NCBI RefSeq assembly: GCF_900188035.1
Contig: NZ_FZNN01000001.1
Span: forward strand, 248,001-312,000
DNA: 64,000 nucleotides
Reading direction: 5' to 3'
Origin: Puniceibacterium sediminis
GTDB lineage: Bacteria > Pseudomonadota > Alphaproteobacteria > Rhodobacterales > Rhodobacteraceae
A model generated the notes under the pieces. It made no database searches. It worked only from the letters and a program-made list of their open reading frames with translations, and had not been told where the DNA came from. Position 1 is the first letter of the stretch. Each line of letters opens with the position of its first letter. Below, in pieces: positions 19,869 to 28,077 of the stretch. The translations under genes and the position numbers were made by a program.

Positions 19869-21518
19869 ATGCTGCGCGCGCTTGAAATCCGCGACATGCT
19901 GATCATCGACCGGCTGGAACTTGCCTTTCAGCCGGGCCTGAACGTGCTGACCGGCGAAACCGGCGCGGGTAAATCCATCCTGCTGGATTCACTGGGCTTC
20001 GTGCTTGGCTGGCGCGGTCGCGCCGAACTGGTGCGCGCGGGCGCGGATCAGGGCGAGGTGACGGCAGTCTTCGACCTCTCTCCCGATCACATGGCGCGTC
20101 TGGTGCTCGAAGATGCGGGACTGCCCGTCGGCTCAGAACTGATCCTGCGCCGGGTGAACGGTTCCGACGGGCGCAAGACCGCCTGGGTCAACGACCGCCG
20201 CTGCTCGGGCGAGGTGCTGCGCGCCCTGTCGGAAACGCTGGTGGAACTGCACGGCCAGCATGATGATCGCGGCCTGCTGAACCCGCGTGGCCACCGGACT
20301 CTTCTGGACAGTTATGCCGGGCTGGAACAGGCGCTTGATGCGACGCGCAAGGCCTGGACCCGACAGGCCAAGGCGGAAAGGGCACTGGCCACGGCCCAAA
20401 CCGCGCTTGATGCCGTCCGCGCCGAAGAGGATTTCCTGCGCCACGCCGTGGCCGAAATGGAAACGCTCGACCCGCAACCGGGCGAAGAGGCACAGCTTGA
20501 TATGCAGCGCCGCAATATGCAGGGCGCCGAACGCATCCGCGAGGATATCACCCGCGCCCGCGCCGCGCTGGCAGGTGGGGCCGAACAGGCCATGGGGGAT
20601 GCGCTGCGCTGGCTCGAAGGTGTTGCAGACCGGGCCGAGGGCGCGCTCGAGGCGCCGCTGGCCGCGCTGGAACGTGCCATGGTCGAGCTGGGCGAGGCGA
20701 CCGCCGGTGTCGAAAGCTGCCTTGACGGGCTGAACTTTGACCCCCACGCGCTGGAGAACGCCGAAGAGCGTCTCTTTGCCATCCGCGCGCTTGCCCGGAA
20801 ACATCAGGTCGCACCCGATGAACTGGCCGAATTTGCCGCTGGATTGCAGACGAAACTGGCGGCGCTGGATGCGGGCGCTGCGGATCTGGCCACGCTGAAG
20901 GCGGATCTTTATACCGCCAATTCCGACTACGCCGCCGCCGCCGATGCCCTGTCTGCCGCGCGCCGCGCAGCCGCCAGTCGCCTCGACGCGGCTGTCACGG
21001 CGGAACTCGCCCCGCTCAAGATGGAACGCGCGGTGTTCCAGACCGCCATCACCGACGGCCCGGCAGGTCCCGAAGGGCGCGATGTCGTTGCCTTTACCGT
21101 CGCCACAAATCCCGGCGCACCGGCAGGCCCTCTGGGCAAGATCGCCTCGGGCGGTGAACTCAGCCGCTTTCTTCTGGCGCTCAAGGTCTGCCTGTCCAAA
21201 GAGCGTAACCGCGGCGTCACAATGATATTCGACGAAATTGACCGCGGTGTCGGCGGCGCAACCGCGGATGCGGTCGGGCGGCGTCTGTCGGCGCTGGCGA
21301 CGGGCGGTCAGGTTCTGGTGGTCACCCATTCGCCGCAGGTCGCGGCCCTTGGCGCGCATCACTGGCGGGTGGAAAAGCGTGTGGACGGCGATGTGACCAC
21401 CTCGACCGTGGTCCCGCTGGACAGCGCCGCCCGCGAAGGCGAAATCGCCCGGATGCTGGCTGGTGACACCGTCACCGCCGAGGCCCGCGCCGCCGCGCGC
21501 GCGCTTCTCGCAGGCTAG
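19869..21518 (+). CDS. recN: DNA repair protein RecN
   Basis: SMC-like ATPase acting early in double-strand break repair. The protein is 549 residues. Walker A is GETGAGKS (29-36) in the N-terminal head. The central part is long, alanine- and charge-rich coiled coil (about 150-370). The C-terminal head has the ABC signature LASGGELSRFLLALK, usually I/LASGGELSR, and Walker B MIFDEIDRGVGG, followed by the VVTHSPQVAA switch. recN is often LexA-regulated; I could not identify a convincing SOS box upstream. Confidence 0.96.
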   Translation: MLRALEIRDMLIIDRLELAFQPGLNVLTGETGAGKSILLDSLGFVLGWRGRAELVRAGADQGEVTAVFDLSPDHMARLVLEDAGLPVGSELILRRVNGSDGRKTAWVNDRRCSGEVLRALSETLVELHGQHDDRGLLNPRGHRTLLDSYAGLEQALDATRKAWTRQAKAERALATAQTALDAVRAEEDFLRHAVAEMETLDPQPGEEAQLDMQRRNMQGAERIREDITRARAALAGGAEQAMGDALRWLEGVADRAEGALEAPLAALERAMVELGEATAGVESCLDGLNFDPHALENAEERLFAIRALARKHQVAPDELAEFAAGLQTKLAALDAGAADLATLKADLYTANSDYAAAADALSAARRAAASRLDAAVTAELAPLKMERAVFQTAITDGPAGPEGRDVVAFTVATNPGAPAGPLGKIASGGELSRFLLALKVCLSKERNRGVTMIFDEIDRGVGGATADAVGRRLSALATGGQVLVVTHSPQVAALGAHHWRVEKRVDGDVTTSTVVPLDSAAREGEIARMLAGDTVTAEARAAARALLAG

Positions 21519-21584
21519 GGCGGGGGCGCTGCCCCATCGCCGCCGCCTCGCTTCGTCGGCGTGACTCATCGCACCGTAACAGCC

Positions 21585-22958
21585 TCAGACCGGACGGATC
21601 AGCTTGCCCGGATTAAGGATGCCCTGCGGGTCCAGCGCCTGTTTCAACGTGGTCATCACATCCCAGCCTTCGCCGTGTTCACGCTCCATGTATTCCAGCT
21701 TGCCCATGCCGACGCCATGTTCCCCCGTCGCCGTGCCGCCCAGATCCAGCGCCCGCTTCACCATGCGGTGCGACAGCCTGCGCGCCTCGCTCAGCTCCTC
21801 GGGGCGGGTGGGATCGATCAACAGGACGCTGTGAAAGTTGCCATCCCCCACATGGCCCAGAATCGGCCCCGGAATCGACGCCTGCGCAAGATCGGCCTGG
21901 GTTTCCGTCACCGCGCGCGCCAGCCGCGAGATCGGCACGCAGACATCCGTCACCATCGCCCGTGCGCCGGGGCGCGATGCAAGGATGGCGTAATAGGCAT
22001 TGTGCCGCATCGCCCAAAGTGCGCGACGGTCCTCTTCCTTGGTGGACCACTGAAAGCCCAAGCCGTCGTGATCCGCCGCGACTTCGCCAAAGCGGGCGGC
22101 ATCCTGCGCGACAGAATCGGGTGATCCATGGAATTCCACCATCAGGTGGGGGCAGGCGGGCAGGTTGGTCCCGGCATAGGCGTTGAAGGCCGCAGCCGTC
22201 GCCGTATCGACGAATTCGATCCGCGCCACCGGAATGCCCATCTGGATCGTGTCCAGCACGGTATTCACCGCATCCTCGTTGCGGGTAAAGGCGCAGACCC
22301 CGGCCGACACGGCCTCGGGCAGGCCATGCAGGCGCAGGGTCAGTTCGGTGATCAGGCCCAGCGTGCCTTCGGATCCGACCATCAGCCCGGTCAGGTCATA
22401 GCCCGCCGCTGACTTGCGCGCGCGGCCACCGGTGCGGATCACCCGGCCATCGGCCAGCACGACCTGCAGACCCAGCACGTTGTCGCGCATCGTGCCATAG
22501 CGCACCGTGGTTGTCCCCGATGCCCCGGTCGCCGCCATGCCGCCCAACGACGCATTCGCCCCCGGATCGACGGAAAAGAAAAGCCCGGTCGCGCGCAGCT
22601 CTTCGTTCAGCGCCTCGCGGGTCACGCCGGGCTGCACCGCCACATCCATGTCCGCCGCGCGGATTTCCAGCACCTTGTCCATCAGCCGGAAATCGACCAC
22701 CAGCCCGCCGTTTACCGGCAGCGCATGACCTTCAAGTGAGGTCCCCATACCCCAGCCGATAACCGGCATGTCGTGTTCCGCACAGATCCGCATGATCTTC
22801 TGCACCTCCCCGGTGTTCTGCGGATAGGCGACCGCGTCGGGCGGGCTGAGGGAAAAATAGGACTCTGATTGGCCATGCAGGTCCAAATCGGACTTGGAGG
22901 TACTCAACCGTTGGCCTAGAAAAGAACCAAGGGCGGACAGGGCCTGGGGCTGGTACAT
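21585..22958 (-). CDS. FAD-linked D-2-hydroxyacid dehydrogenase (D-lactate/GlcD type)
   Basis: A 457-residue flavoprotein with an N-terminal FAD_binding_4 domain and a C-terminal FAD-oxidase domain, as in D-lactate dehydrogenase (cytochrome) and glycolate oxidase GlcD. FAD-contact segments are GWGMGTSLEGHALP, SVDPGANASLGGMAATGASG and RYGTMRDNVLGLQVVLADG. The C-terminus has GEHGVGMGKLEYM and the ending LDPQGILNPGKL. The presence of only one subunit, with no GlcE/GlcF nearby, favours D-lactate dehydrogenase or a related single-subunit enzyme. It diverges from the ClC gene over a 74-bp promoter region. Confidence 0.88.
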   Translation of the reverse strand: MYQPQALSALGSFLGQRLSTSKSDLDLHGQSESYFSLSPPDAVAYPQNTGEVQKIMRICAEHDMPVIGWGMGTSLEGHALPVNGGLVVDFRLMDKVLEIRAADMDVAVQPGVTREALNEELRATGLFFSVDPGANASLGGMAATGASGTTTVRYGTMRDNVLGLQVVLADGRVIRTGGRARKSAAGYDLTGLMVGSEGTLGLITELTLRLHGLPEAVSAGVCAFTRNEDAVNTVLDTIQMGIPVARIEFVDTATAAAFNAYAGTNLPACPHLMVEFHGSPDSVAQDAARFGEVAADHDGLGFQWSTKEEDRRALWAMRHNAYYAILASRPGARAMVTDVCVPISRLARAVTETQADLAQASIPGPILGHVGDGNFHSVLLIDPTRPEELSEARRLSHRMVKRALDLGGTATGEHGVGMGKLEYMEREHGEGWDVMTTLKQALDPQGILNPGKLIRPV

Positions 22959-23032
22959 GGAATTCTCCGGTCATATCAGGCGCGATCCTAGCCCGGTCGC
23001 CACCTGTGTGAAACCCTGATGACGGAGGTGGC

Positions 23033-24715
23033 ATGGCGCCGGACCTGCAGGTGAAACGACAGTGGCGCAAGGCAACGGCGAGTTGTGGCCGCGGATGGCA
23101 ACTGCTGCGCGAACGCGGTCCCGGTCAGATCCAGTTCTGGTTCATCGCTCTGGCCATCGGAATCGCCGCCGGCACCGCCGCGCTTTTGTTCCGCAAGGCG
23201 ATCGAGACACTGCAAACAGCCCTCTACGGAACCGAAGATGTCAACCTGCTGGCCAGCTTTGCCCAGACGCTGCCGTGGTATTGGGTGCTGCTGATTCCGG
23301 TGGCGGGTGGATTGGTTGTGGGGCTGATCATGCATTTCTTCACACCCGATGGCCGTGTCCGCGCCGTCGCTGACGTGATCGAAGGCGCGGCTCTTTATAA
23401 CGGGCGGGTCGAACGCAAGGCCGGCATCGCATCCATTCTGGCCTCCTGGATCACCCTGTCGACGGGCGGGTCGTCGGGGCGCGAAGGGCCGGTCGTCCAT
23501 ATGGCCGCGATGATGTCGAGCTGGGTCAGCAATCTGATTCACGCCGACGGAATCACCGGACGTGACCTGTTGGGCTGTGCCGTGGCGGCGGCCGTCTCTG
23601 CCTCCTTCAACGCGCCCATTGCCGGGGCGCTCTTCGCGCTCGAAGTCGTGCTGCGCCACTTTGCCCTGCACGCCTTTGCCCCCATCGTCATCGCCTCGGC
23701 CGCAGGGACGGTGATCAACCGGCTGGCCTTCGGCAACGTCACCGAATTCCGCCTGCCCGGCACCACAACGGTCGAATTCTATCTGGAACTGCCGGCCTTT
23801 CTGATACTGGGCCTGGTCTGCGGGCTGGTGGCCGTTGTGACCATGCGCGGCATCTTCTGGGCTGATGACCTTGGCACCCGGCTGCAGCGCGGCCTGAAGA
23901 TGCCGAACCTCTTGCGCCCGGCCACCGCCGGACTGCTGCTTGGCGCGCTGGCAATCTTTTATCCCCATATCATCGGCGTCGGCTATGAAACGACCAGCCG
24001 CGCCCTCACCGGCAACCTGATCCTGCACGAGGCAATCGTCTTCACCGTGATCAAGGTCATCGCCGTGGCGATCACCTTTGCCGGGCGCATGGGCGGCGGG
24101 ATATTTTCGCCCTCTCTGATGATCGGCGCGCTGACGGGAATGGCATTCGGCCTGATCGCCACGGGGCTGTTCCCGGACAATTCCGGCGCCTCGACGCTAT
24201 ATGCCTTGGCCGGCATGGGGGCGGTCGCGGCGGCGGTGCTGGGCGCGCCGATTTCCACCACCCTCATCGTGTTCGAACTGACCGGGGACTGGCAGACCGG
24301 GCTTGCGGTGATGGTGTCGGTCTCGCTGTCGACCAGCCTTGCGGCCCGGCTGGTGGACCGATCCTATTTCCTGACCCAGCTTGAACGCCGCAACATCCAG
24401 CTTGCCGCCGGGCCGCAGTCCTATCTTCTGCGGATGTTCCGGGTCAGCGCCGTCATGCGCAAAAGCGAAGACCTGTCAGAAGAGGACGCCGCGACCTGCG
24501 CCGAGATGATCCAGCAGGCGCTGTTCGTGACCTCATCCTCGACGCTGGCCACCGTTTTGCCGCTGTTTGAACGTACCGGCAATCCATTCCTGCCGGTGGT
24601 TGAACTGCAAGGCACGGACAAGCTGCCGGTGATCCAGGGCGCGCTGTATCATCTGGATGCGCTCAAGGCCTACAACCGCGCACTGGCCGCCACGGCGGCA
24701 GAAGAACACAGCTGA
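23033..24715 (+). CDS. ClC-family chloride channel/transporter
   Basis: Integral membrane ClC protein of 560 residues with about ten hydrophobic segments in the first 430. The central filter motif GSSGREGP is at 146-153 and includes the gating glutamate (E151). GRMGGGIFSPSL matches the third ClC signature. The usual first signature (GSGIPE) is replaced by a DGRVRAVADV stretch. The last 120 residues resemble a degenerate CBS-domain pair and stay in the cytoplasm. A GGAGG site lies just before the ATG. Whether it is a channel or an H+/Cl- exchanger cannot be decided here. Confidence 0.9.
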   Translation: MAPDLQVKRQWRKATASCGRGWQLLRERGPGQIQFWFIALAIGIAAGTAALLFRKAIETLQTALYGTEDVNLLASFAQTLPWYWVLLIPVAGGLVVGLIMHFFTPDGRVRAVADVIEGAALYNGRVERKAGIASILASWITLSTGGSSGREGPVVHMAAMMSSWVSNLIHADGITGRDLLGCAVAAAVSASFNAPIAGALFALEVVLRHFALHAFAPIVIASAAGTVINRLAFGNVTEFRLPGTTTVEFYLELPAFLILGLVCGLVAVVTMRGIFWADDLGTRLQRGLKMPNLLRPATAGLLLGALAIFYPHIIGVGYETTSRALTGNLILHEAIVFTVIKVIAVAITFAGRMGGGIFSPSLMIGALTGMAFGLIATGLFPDNSGASTLYALAGMGAVAAAVLGAPISTTLIVFELTGDWQTGLAVMVSVSLSTSLAARLVDRSYFLTQLERRNIQLAAGPQSYLLRMFRVSAVMRKSEDLSEEDAATCAEMIQQALFVTSSSTLATVLPLFERTGNPFLPVVELQGTDKLPVIQGALYHLDALKAYNRALAATAAEEHS

Positions 24716-24818
24716 GGCGGCGAAATGCAGGTCCGCAATCACCCAAACGCCCGCCGCCCGCAAAAGTGACGGGCCAGCCCAGCTTCAGTTTCAGTCAAGG
24801 ACCGCTTCGAGCCCAAAG

Positions 24819-25151
24819 CTACCGCTTTTCAGCTCCACCTATCGGCTCGTACCAAATCAGAAACTGGTCACCCAGGTCCGCTTGAAGTGTTTTCAGGATG
24901 GCGTTTGCTTCGGTCTCGAACTTATCAAAGTCCTGCTTTGACCAGGGACTGGCTCCACCGGGATTTGTCCAGTCTAAGGCTCCGTCGTGAATTTCTATTA
25001 GCTCGCCCAGTTTTGCCTTTATTTTATTAGATAATGGCAGGGTGCTCTCCAGGTTTGAATAGCCACCAAAGGTGGCTTGAGCCGCCTCATTCATGCCCCA
25101 CAAACAGGGTCCTCCCCATTCAAACATTAGTCGGACTTCGAATTTCGTCAT
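24819..25151 (-). CDS. Unknown small protein, immunity-protein-like
   Basis: A 110-residue acidic cytoplasmic protein from an ATG at 25151 (MTKFEVRLMFEWGGPCLWG); an in-frame TTG at 25163 is also possible. The pattern LPLSNKIKAKLGELIEIHD, then LDWTNPGG and SPWSKQDFDKFE, is reminiscent of small cytosolic immunity-like proteins found near polymorphic toxins, but I cannot name the family. It lies in a patch (about 24780-25510) with clearly lower G+C than the flanking ClC and DUF427 genes, which suggests transfer. No toxin gene is recognised beside it. Confidence 0.55.
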   Translation of the reverse strand: MTKFEVRLMFEWGGPCLWGMNEAAQATFGGYSNLESTLPLSNKIKAKLGELIEIHDGALDWTNPGGASPWSKQDFDKFETEANAILKTLQADLGDQFLIWYEPIGGAEKR

Positions 25152-25192
25152 TGAGAAGATCAAGCCCTCGACCGAAGATTGCTTCGGCGTTG

Positions 25193-25474
25193 CTACAGCT
25201 GAGGCCGCAGTTTTGTCAAAGTCCGCTTCGTCCTCATACTGTTGAAATAGTCCTCCACTGGAAATTCGCGTCTAAATTCCGGAATATTGTTCTTGCTAGC
25301 TGGGCTCTTAAAACCAGTGTTTGCGAAGCGGCCTTTCACAGGAAAAGTGTTCCGCTGATTCCGCAGTTGGCGGTCGCGCACCAACTGTTTCAACAGTATC
25401 TCCGGATAGCGGACTTCAAAAATTCTTGGTGGTGATCTGACCTTCAGAACATCTCGCGGAGATGTATCCGACAT
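25193..25474 (-). CDS. Unknown small basic protein in low-G+C patch
   Basis: A 93-residue frame from an ATG at 25474 (MSDTSPRDVLKVRSPPR), lying 41 bp upstream of the immunity-like gene on the same strand. It is basic, without signal peptide or membrane segment, and I do not recognise a domain. It may be the remnant of a longer gene or the partner of the downstream gene. Lower G+C makes the frame harder to judge by codon bias, so support is weak. The adjoining 25475-25600 holds nothing further that I can identify. Confidence 0.3.
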   Translation of the reverse strand: MSDTSPRDVLKVRSPPRIFEVRYPEILLKQLVRDRQLRNQRNTFPVKGRFANTGFKSPASKNNIPEFRREFPVEDYFNSMRTKRTLTKLRPQL

Positions 25475-25600
25475 ATATTGCCTGCCGAACGCAAAGGCAC
25501 CTCGCAAGCACAGGGCCGATCGCCTTTAGCCCGCCCCCTTGACGCCATAGCGCCGTCTAACCGGGGCGGCCCTTGTCAGAACCCGCCCCAGCCAATGACC

Positions 25601-25945
25601 TCAGACCTGTTCGACCATCACGCCGTCCTGAACGTAAAAGGCGATATAGCCCTTTATGTCCGCCACTTCGGGCTTGGGGTCCTCATAGGACCAGGCGGCG
25701 TCGGTGTAGGTGCGGCTTTTGGACATGATCGAGTAATACGACGCCTCGCCCTTGTGCGGGCAGGTTGTCTTGTGATCGGTGCTGTCCAGCATCGCCATGG
25801 CGATGTCGGCCTTCGGGAAATAGATCACGAACGGCAGATCGCCCTCGGTCAGTTCCAGCGCCTTGTTGCTCTCGCCCAGAACGGCGCCGCCGGCGCGGAC
25901 AACCCATGTGCCCTCGGCGGGCCGGATGGTGATATGTTTCGTCAT
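25601..25945 (-). CDS. DUF427 domain protein
   Basis: A 114-residue protein matching the DUF427 family: the N-terminal ITIRPAEGTWVVRAGGAVLGES, read in parts, is followed by LPFVIYFPKADI, TCPHKGEASYY and a final AFYVQDGVMVE strand. The ATG at 25945 has GGGGAGAG directly upstream, so the longer frame to 25960 is not needed. DUF427 proteins are small beta-rich proteins of unknown function. It precedes pepP by 63 bp of intergenic DNA on the same strand, with pepP located upstream of it. Confidence 0.88.
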   Translation of the reverse strand: MTKHITIRPAEGTWVVRAGGAVLGESNKALELTEGDLPFVIYFPKADIAMAMLDSTDHKTTCPHKGEASYYSIMSKSRTYTDAAWSYEDPKPEVADIKGYIAFYVQDGVMVEQV

Positions 25946-26008
25946 GTCGTCTCTCCCCAAAACTTTGTCTTTGTCTCTTGCCCGTGTAACGGGTTCATGT
26001 CGGATGCG

Positions 26009-27793
26009 TCACAGCGGTTCGGTCGCCGCGATCAGCCAGTCTCTTGCCTCGCACTCGACCAAAGGCTCCAGCCGCGCGCGACAGGTTGCATGATAGGCAT
26101 TCAGCCAATCGGTCTCGGGCCCGGTCAGCATCTCTGTCACGATCAGCCGCCGGTCGATCGGCACATAGGTCAATGTCTCGAAAGACAGCATATCCGGAAC
26201 ACTCGCCCCGGCCAGGGCCGGAGCGCCGGTCACCACAATAAGGTTCTCGATACGGATACCATAGGCACCCTCCCGGTAAAAGCCCGGCTCGTTTGACAGG
26301 ATCATCCCTTGTATCAGCGGCACTGTTCCCGTGCGGGCCAGCCGCTGCGGACCTTCGTGCACACACAGATAGCTGCCCACGCCGTGCCCGGTGCCATGGC
26401 CGTAATCCAGCCCCGCCTCCCACAGCGGCACACGCGCCAGCGCGTCCAGATCGCGCCCGGCCAGCCCCTTGGGCCAGCGCGCCCGGCTGATGGCGATCAT
26501 GCCGCGCAGCACGCGGGTAAAGGCGGCGGCCTCTTCCTCGCCCACATGGCCGACGGCCACGGTGCGGGTGATGTCGGTGGTACCATCGACATACTGCCCG
26601 CCGGAATCCACCAGCAGCAGATGCCCGTCCTCGACCCGCGCATTGGTCTTTTCCGTCACGCGGTAATGCACGATGGCCCCATGTGGGCCAGTACCGCTGA
26701 TCGTCTCGAAACTGATGTCGCGCAGGGCATTGGTGGCGCGCCGCTCTGCCTCCAGGGCGCTTACCACGTCGATCTCGGTCAGGCTGCCCGGCGGCTGGCG
26801 GTCAAGCCAGGCCAGAAACCGCACCATCGCCGCCCCGTCACGCAGATGCGCCGCGCGGGATCCGGCGATCTCGGTCTCGTTCTTGCAGGCCTTGGGAAGG
26901 ACGCAGGGGTCCTGCGCCTCGATCATCTCGATACCGGCCTCGGACAGCGTATCGGCAACAATCACCGGGCAGGTCGCCGGATCAATCGCCACCGGCCCGC
27001 TCAGCGTGGCAAGCACGGCCAGAAAGCTGTCCGGCGATACGACCGACACCCGGGGGCCAAGGTGATCGCCCAGATCGACCAGCTTGGCCTTGTCGATGAA
27101 CAGCGTGACCGTGGCGTCGGCATGCAGCAGGGCAAAGCTATGCGCCACCGGATTGCGCGGAATGTCCGACCCGCGGATATTCAGCAGCCAGGCGATTGAA
27201 TCGGGCAGGGTGATCACCGCCGTATCTGCCCGGCCCAGCCTTGCCGCCAGCCGCGTGATCTTGTCGCCATGCGCCTCACCGGCCAGTTCCGGCGGCTGGA
27301 CAGAGGCCTGGCCGGTGGGTGGTGCCGGCTGATCCTCCCAGATCCGGTCCACAAGGTTTGCGCAACGCTCAAGCGTCACTGTGTCCAGCTTACCCTGTAG
27401 GCTGCGCAGCGGTTCGACCGCATGCAGCCAGGGATCAAACCCGACGCGCCCACCATCCGGCAACGCCTTGGCGATCCACTCGGCCAGCCCCACCTCGGGC
27501 CAGTCGACGGGGGTAAAGACATCGGCCACCTGCGCCTTGACCTGCACCCGGTAGCGGCTGTCGACAAACACACCGGCGCTGTCACGCAGCGCCACGCAAT
27601 ACCCTGCCGATCCGGTGAACCCGGTCAGCCAGGCCAGCCGGTCGTCGCGCGGGGCCACATATTCGCCCTGATGCGCATCAGAGCGCGGCACGATGAACCC
27701 GTCGAGCGTCATAGCCTGCAACGCCTCGCGCAGCGCTGCCAGACGCGCTGGCCCCTGTTCGGGTGATGCGGTTTCCTGAAATGACTGAAACAT
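26009..27793 (-). CDS. pepP: Xaa-Pro aminopeptidase (M24B)
   Basis: A 594-residue cytoplasmic metallopeptidase that removes N-terminal residues before proline. It has the long three-domain form: two creatinase-type N-terminal domains (GFIVPRSDAHQGEY about residue 33, SRYRVQVKAQ) and a C-terminal pita-bread domain. Metal ligands are visible as the two aspartates in LLVDSGGQYVDGTTDITRT, the histidine in GHGTGHGVG, and the glutamates of LSNEPGFY and GIRIENL. The gene symbol is by family; this long form differs from E. coli PepP. It is followed by the DUF427 gene and may be co-transcribed. Confidence 0.93.
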   Translation of the reverse strand: MFQSFQETASPEQGPARLAALREALQAMTLDGFIVPRSDAHQGEYVAPRDDRLAWLTGFTGSAGYCVALRDSAGVFVDSRYRVQVKAQVADVFTPVDWPEVGLAEWIAKALPDGGRVGFDPWLHAVEPLRSLQGKLDTVTLERCANLVDRIWEDQPAPPTGQASVQPPELAGEAHGDKITRLAARLGRADTAVITLPDSIAWLLNIRGSDIPRNPVAHSFALLHADATVTLFIDKAKLVDLGDHLGPRVSVVSPDSFLAVLATLSGPVAIDPATCPVIVADTLSEAGIEMIEAQDPCVLPKACKNETEIAGSRAAHLRDGAAMVRFLAWLDRQPPGSLTEIDVVSALEAERRATNALRDISFETISGTGPHGAIVHYRVTEKTNARVEDGHLLLVDSGGQYVDGTTDITRTVAVGHVGEEEAAAFTRVLRGMIAISRARWPKGLAGRDLDALARVPLWEAGLDYGHGTGHGVGSYLCVHEGPQRLARTGTVPLIQGMILSNEPGFYREGAYGIRIENLIVVTGAPALAGASVPDMLSFETLTYVPIDRRLIVTEMLTGPETDWLNAYHATCRARLEPLVECEARDWLIAATEPL

Positions 27794-27931
27794 GCCTACT
27801 CCTCGTCTTTGCGCGTCAGATTACTGGTTTAGCCAAAGCCCGCCAGTGGAACCTTTGGCTCGCTTCCGCTGCCAAAACGCCAATCGGCCAGACCGAATTT
27901 CCAGATACCGGATCAGAACAGGCAAGCGCCT

Positions 27932-27960
27932 GTTTCATCTGCCCCTGAATTTTCCGGGGC
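27932..27960 (-). repeat. Dispersed intergenic element, copy 2
   Basis: On the - strand it reads GCCCCGGAAAATTCAGGGGC followed by the AGATGAAAC tail, matching the 54.6-kb copies in all but the core. It lies downstream of cobT in cobT orientation and upstream of pepP. The rest of the 27794-28077 gap contains GC-rich inverted stretches (GGGGGCAGCGCCCC near 28005) and no gene. Confidence 0.6.
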
Positions 27961-28047
27961 AGCCGCCCGTCGCGCCATAGTCAGGCCTCTGGCATGATGG
28001 GCGACGGGGGCAGCGCCCCGGATGCGCGGCCCGCATGGCCGCGCCGG

Positions 28048-28070
28048 TCGGATCGGCAAAGCCGATCCGA
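28048..28070 (-). terminator. Hairpin directly downstream of cobT
   Basis: Perfect 10-bp arms TCGGATCGGC (28048-28057) and GCCGATCCGA (28061-28070) around a 3-nt loop, 7 bp after the cobT stop on the - strand. No T tract follows, so it may end transcription inefficiently or protect the 3' end. Confidence 0.5.
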
Positions 28071-28077
28071 AACCAGA

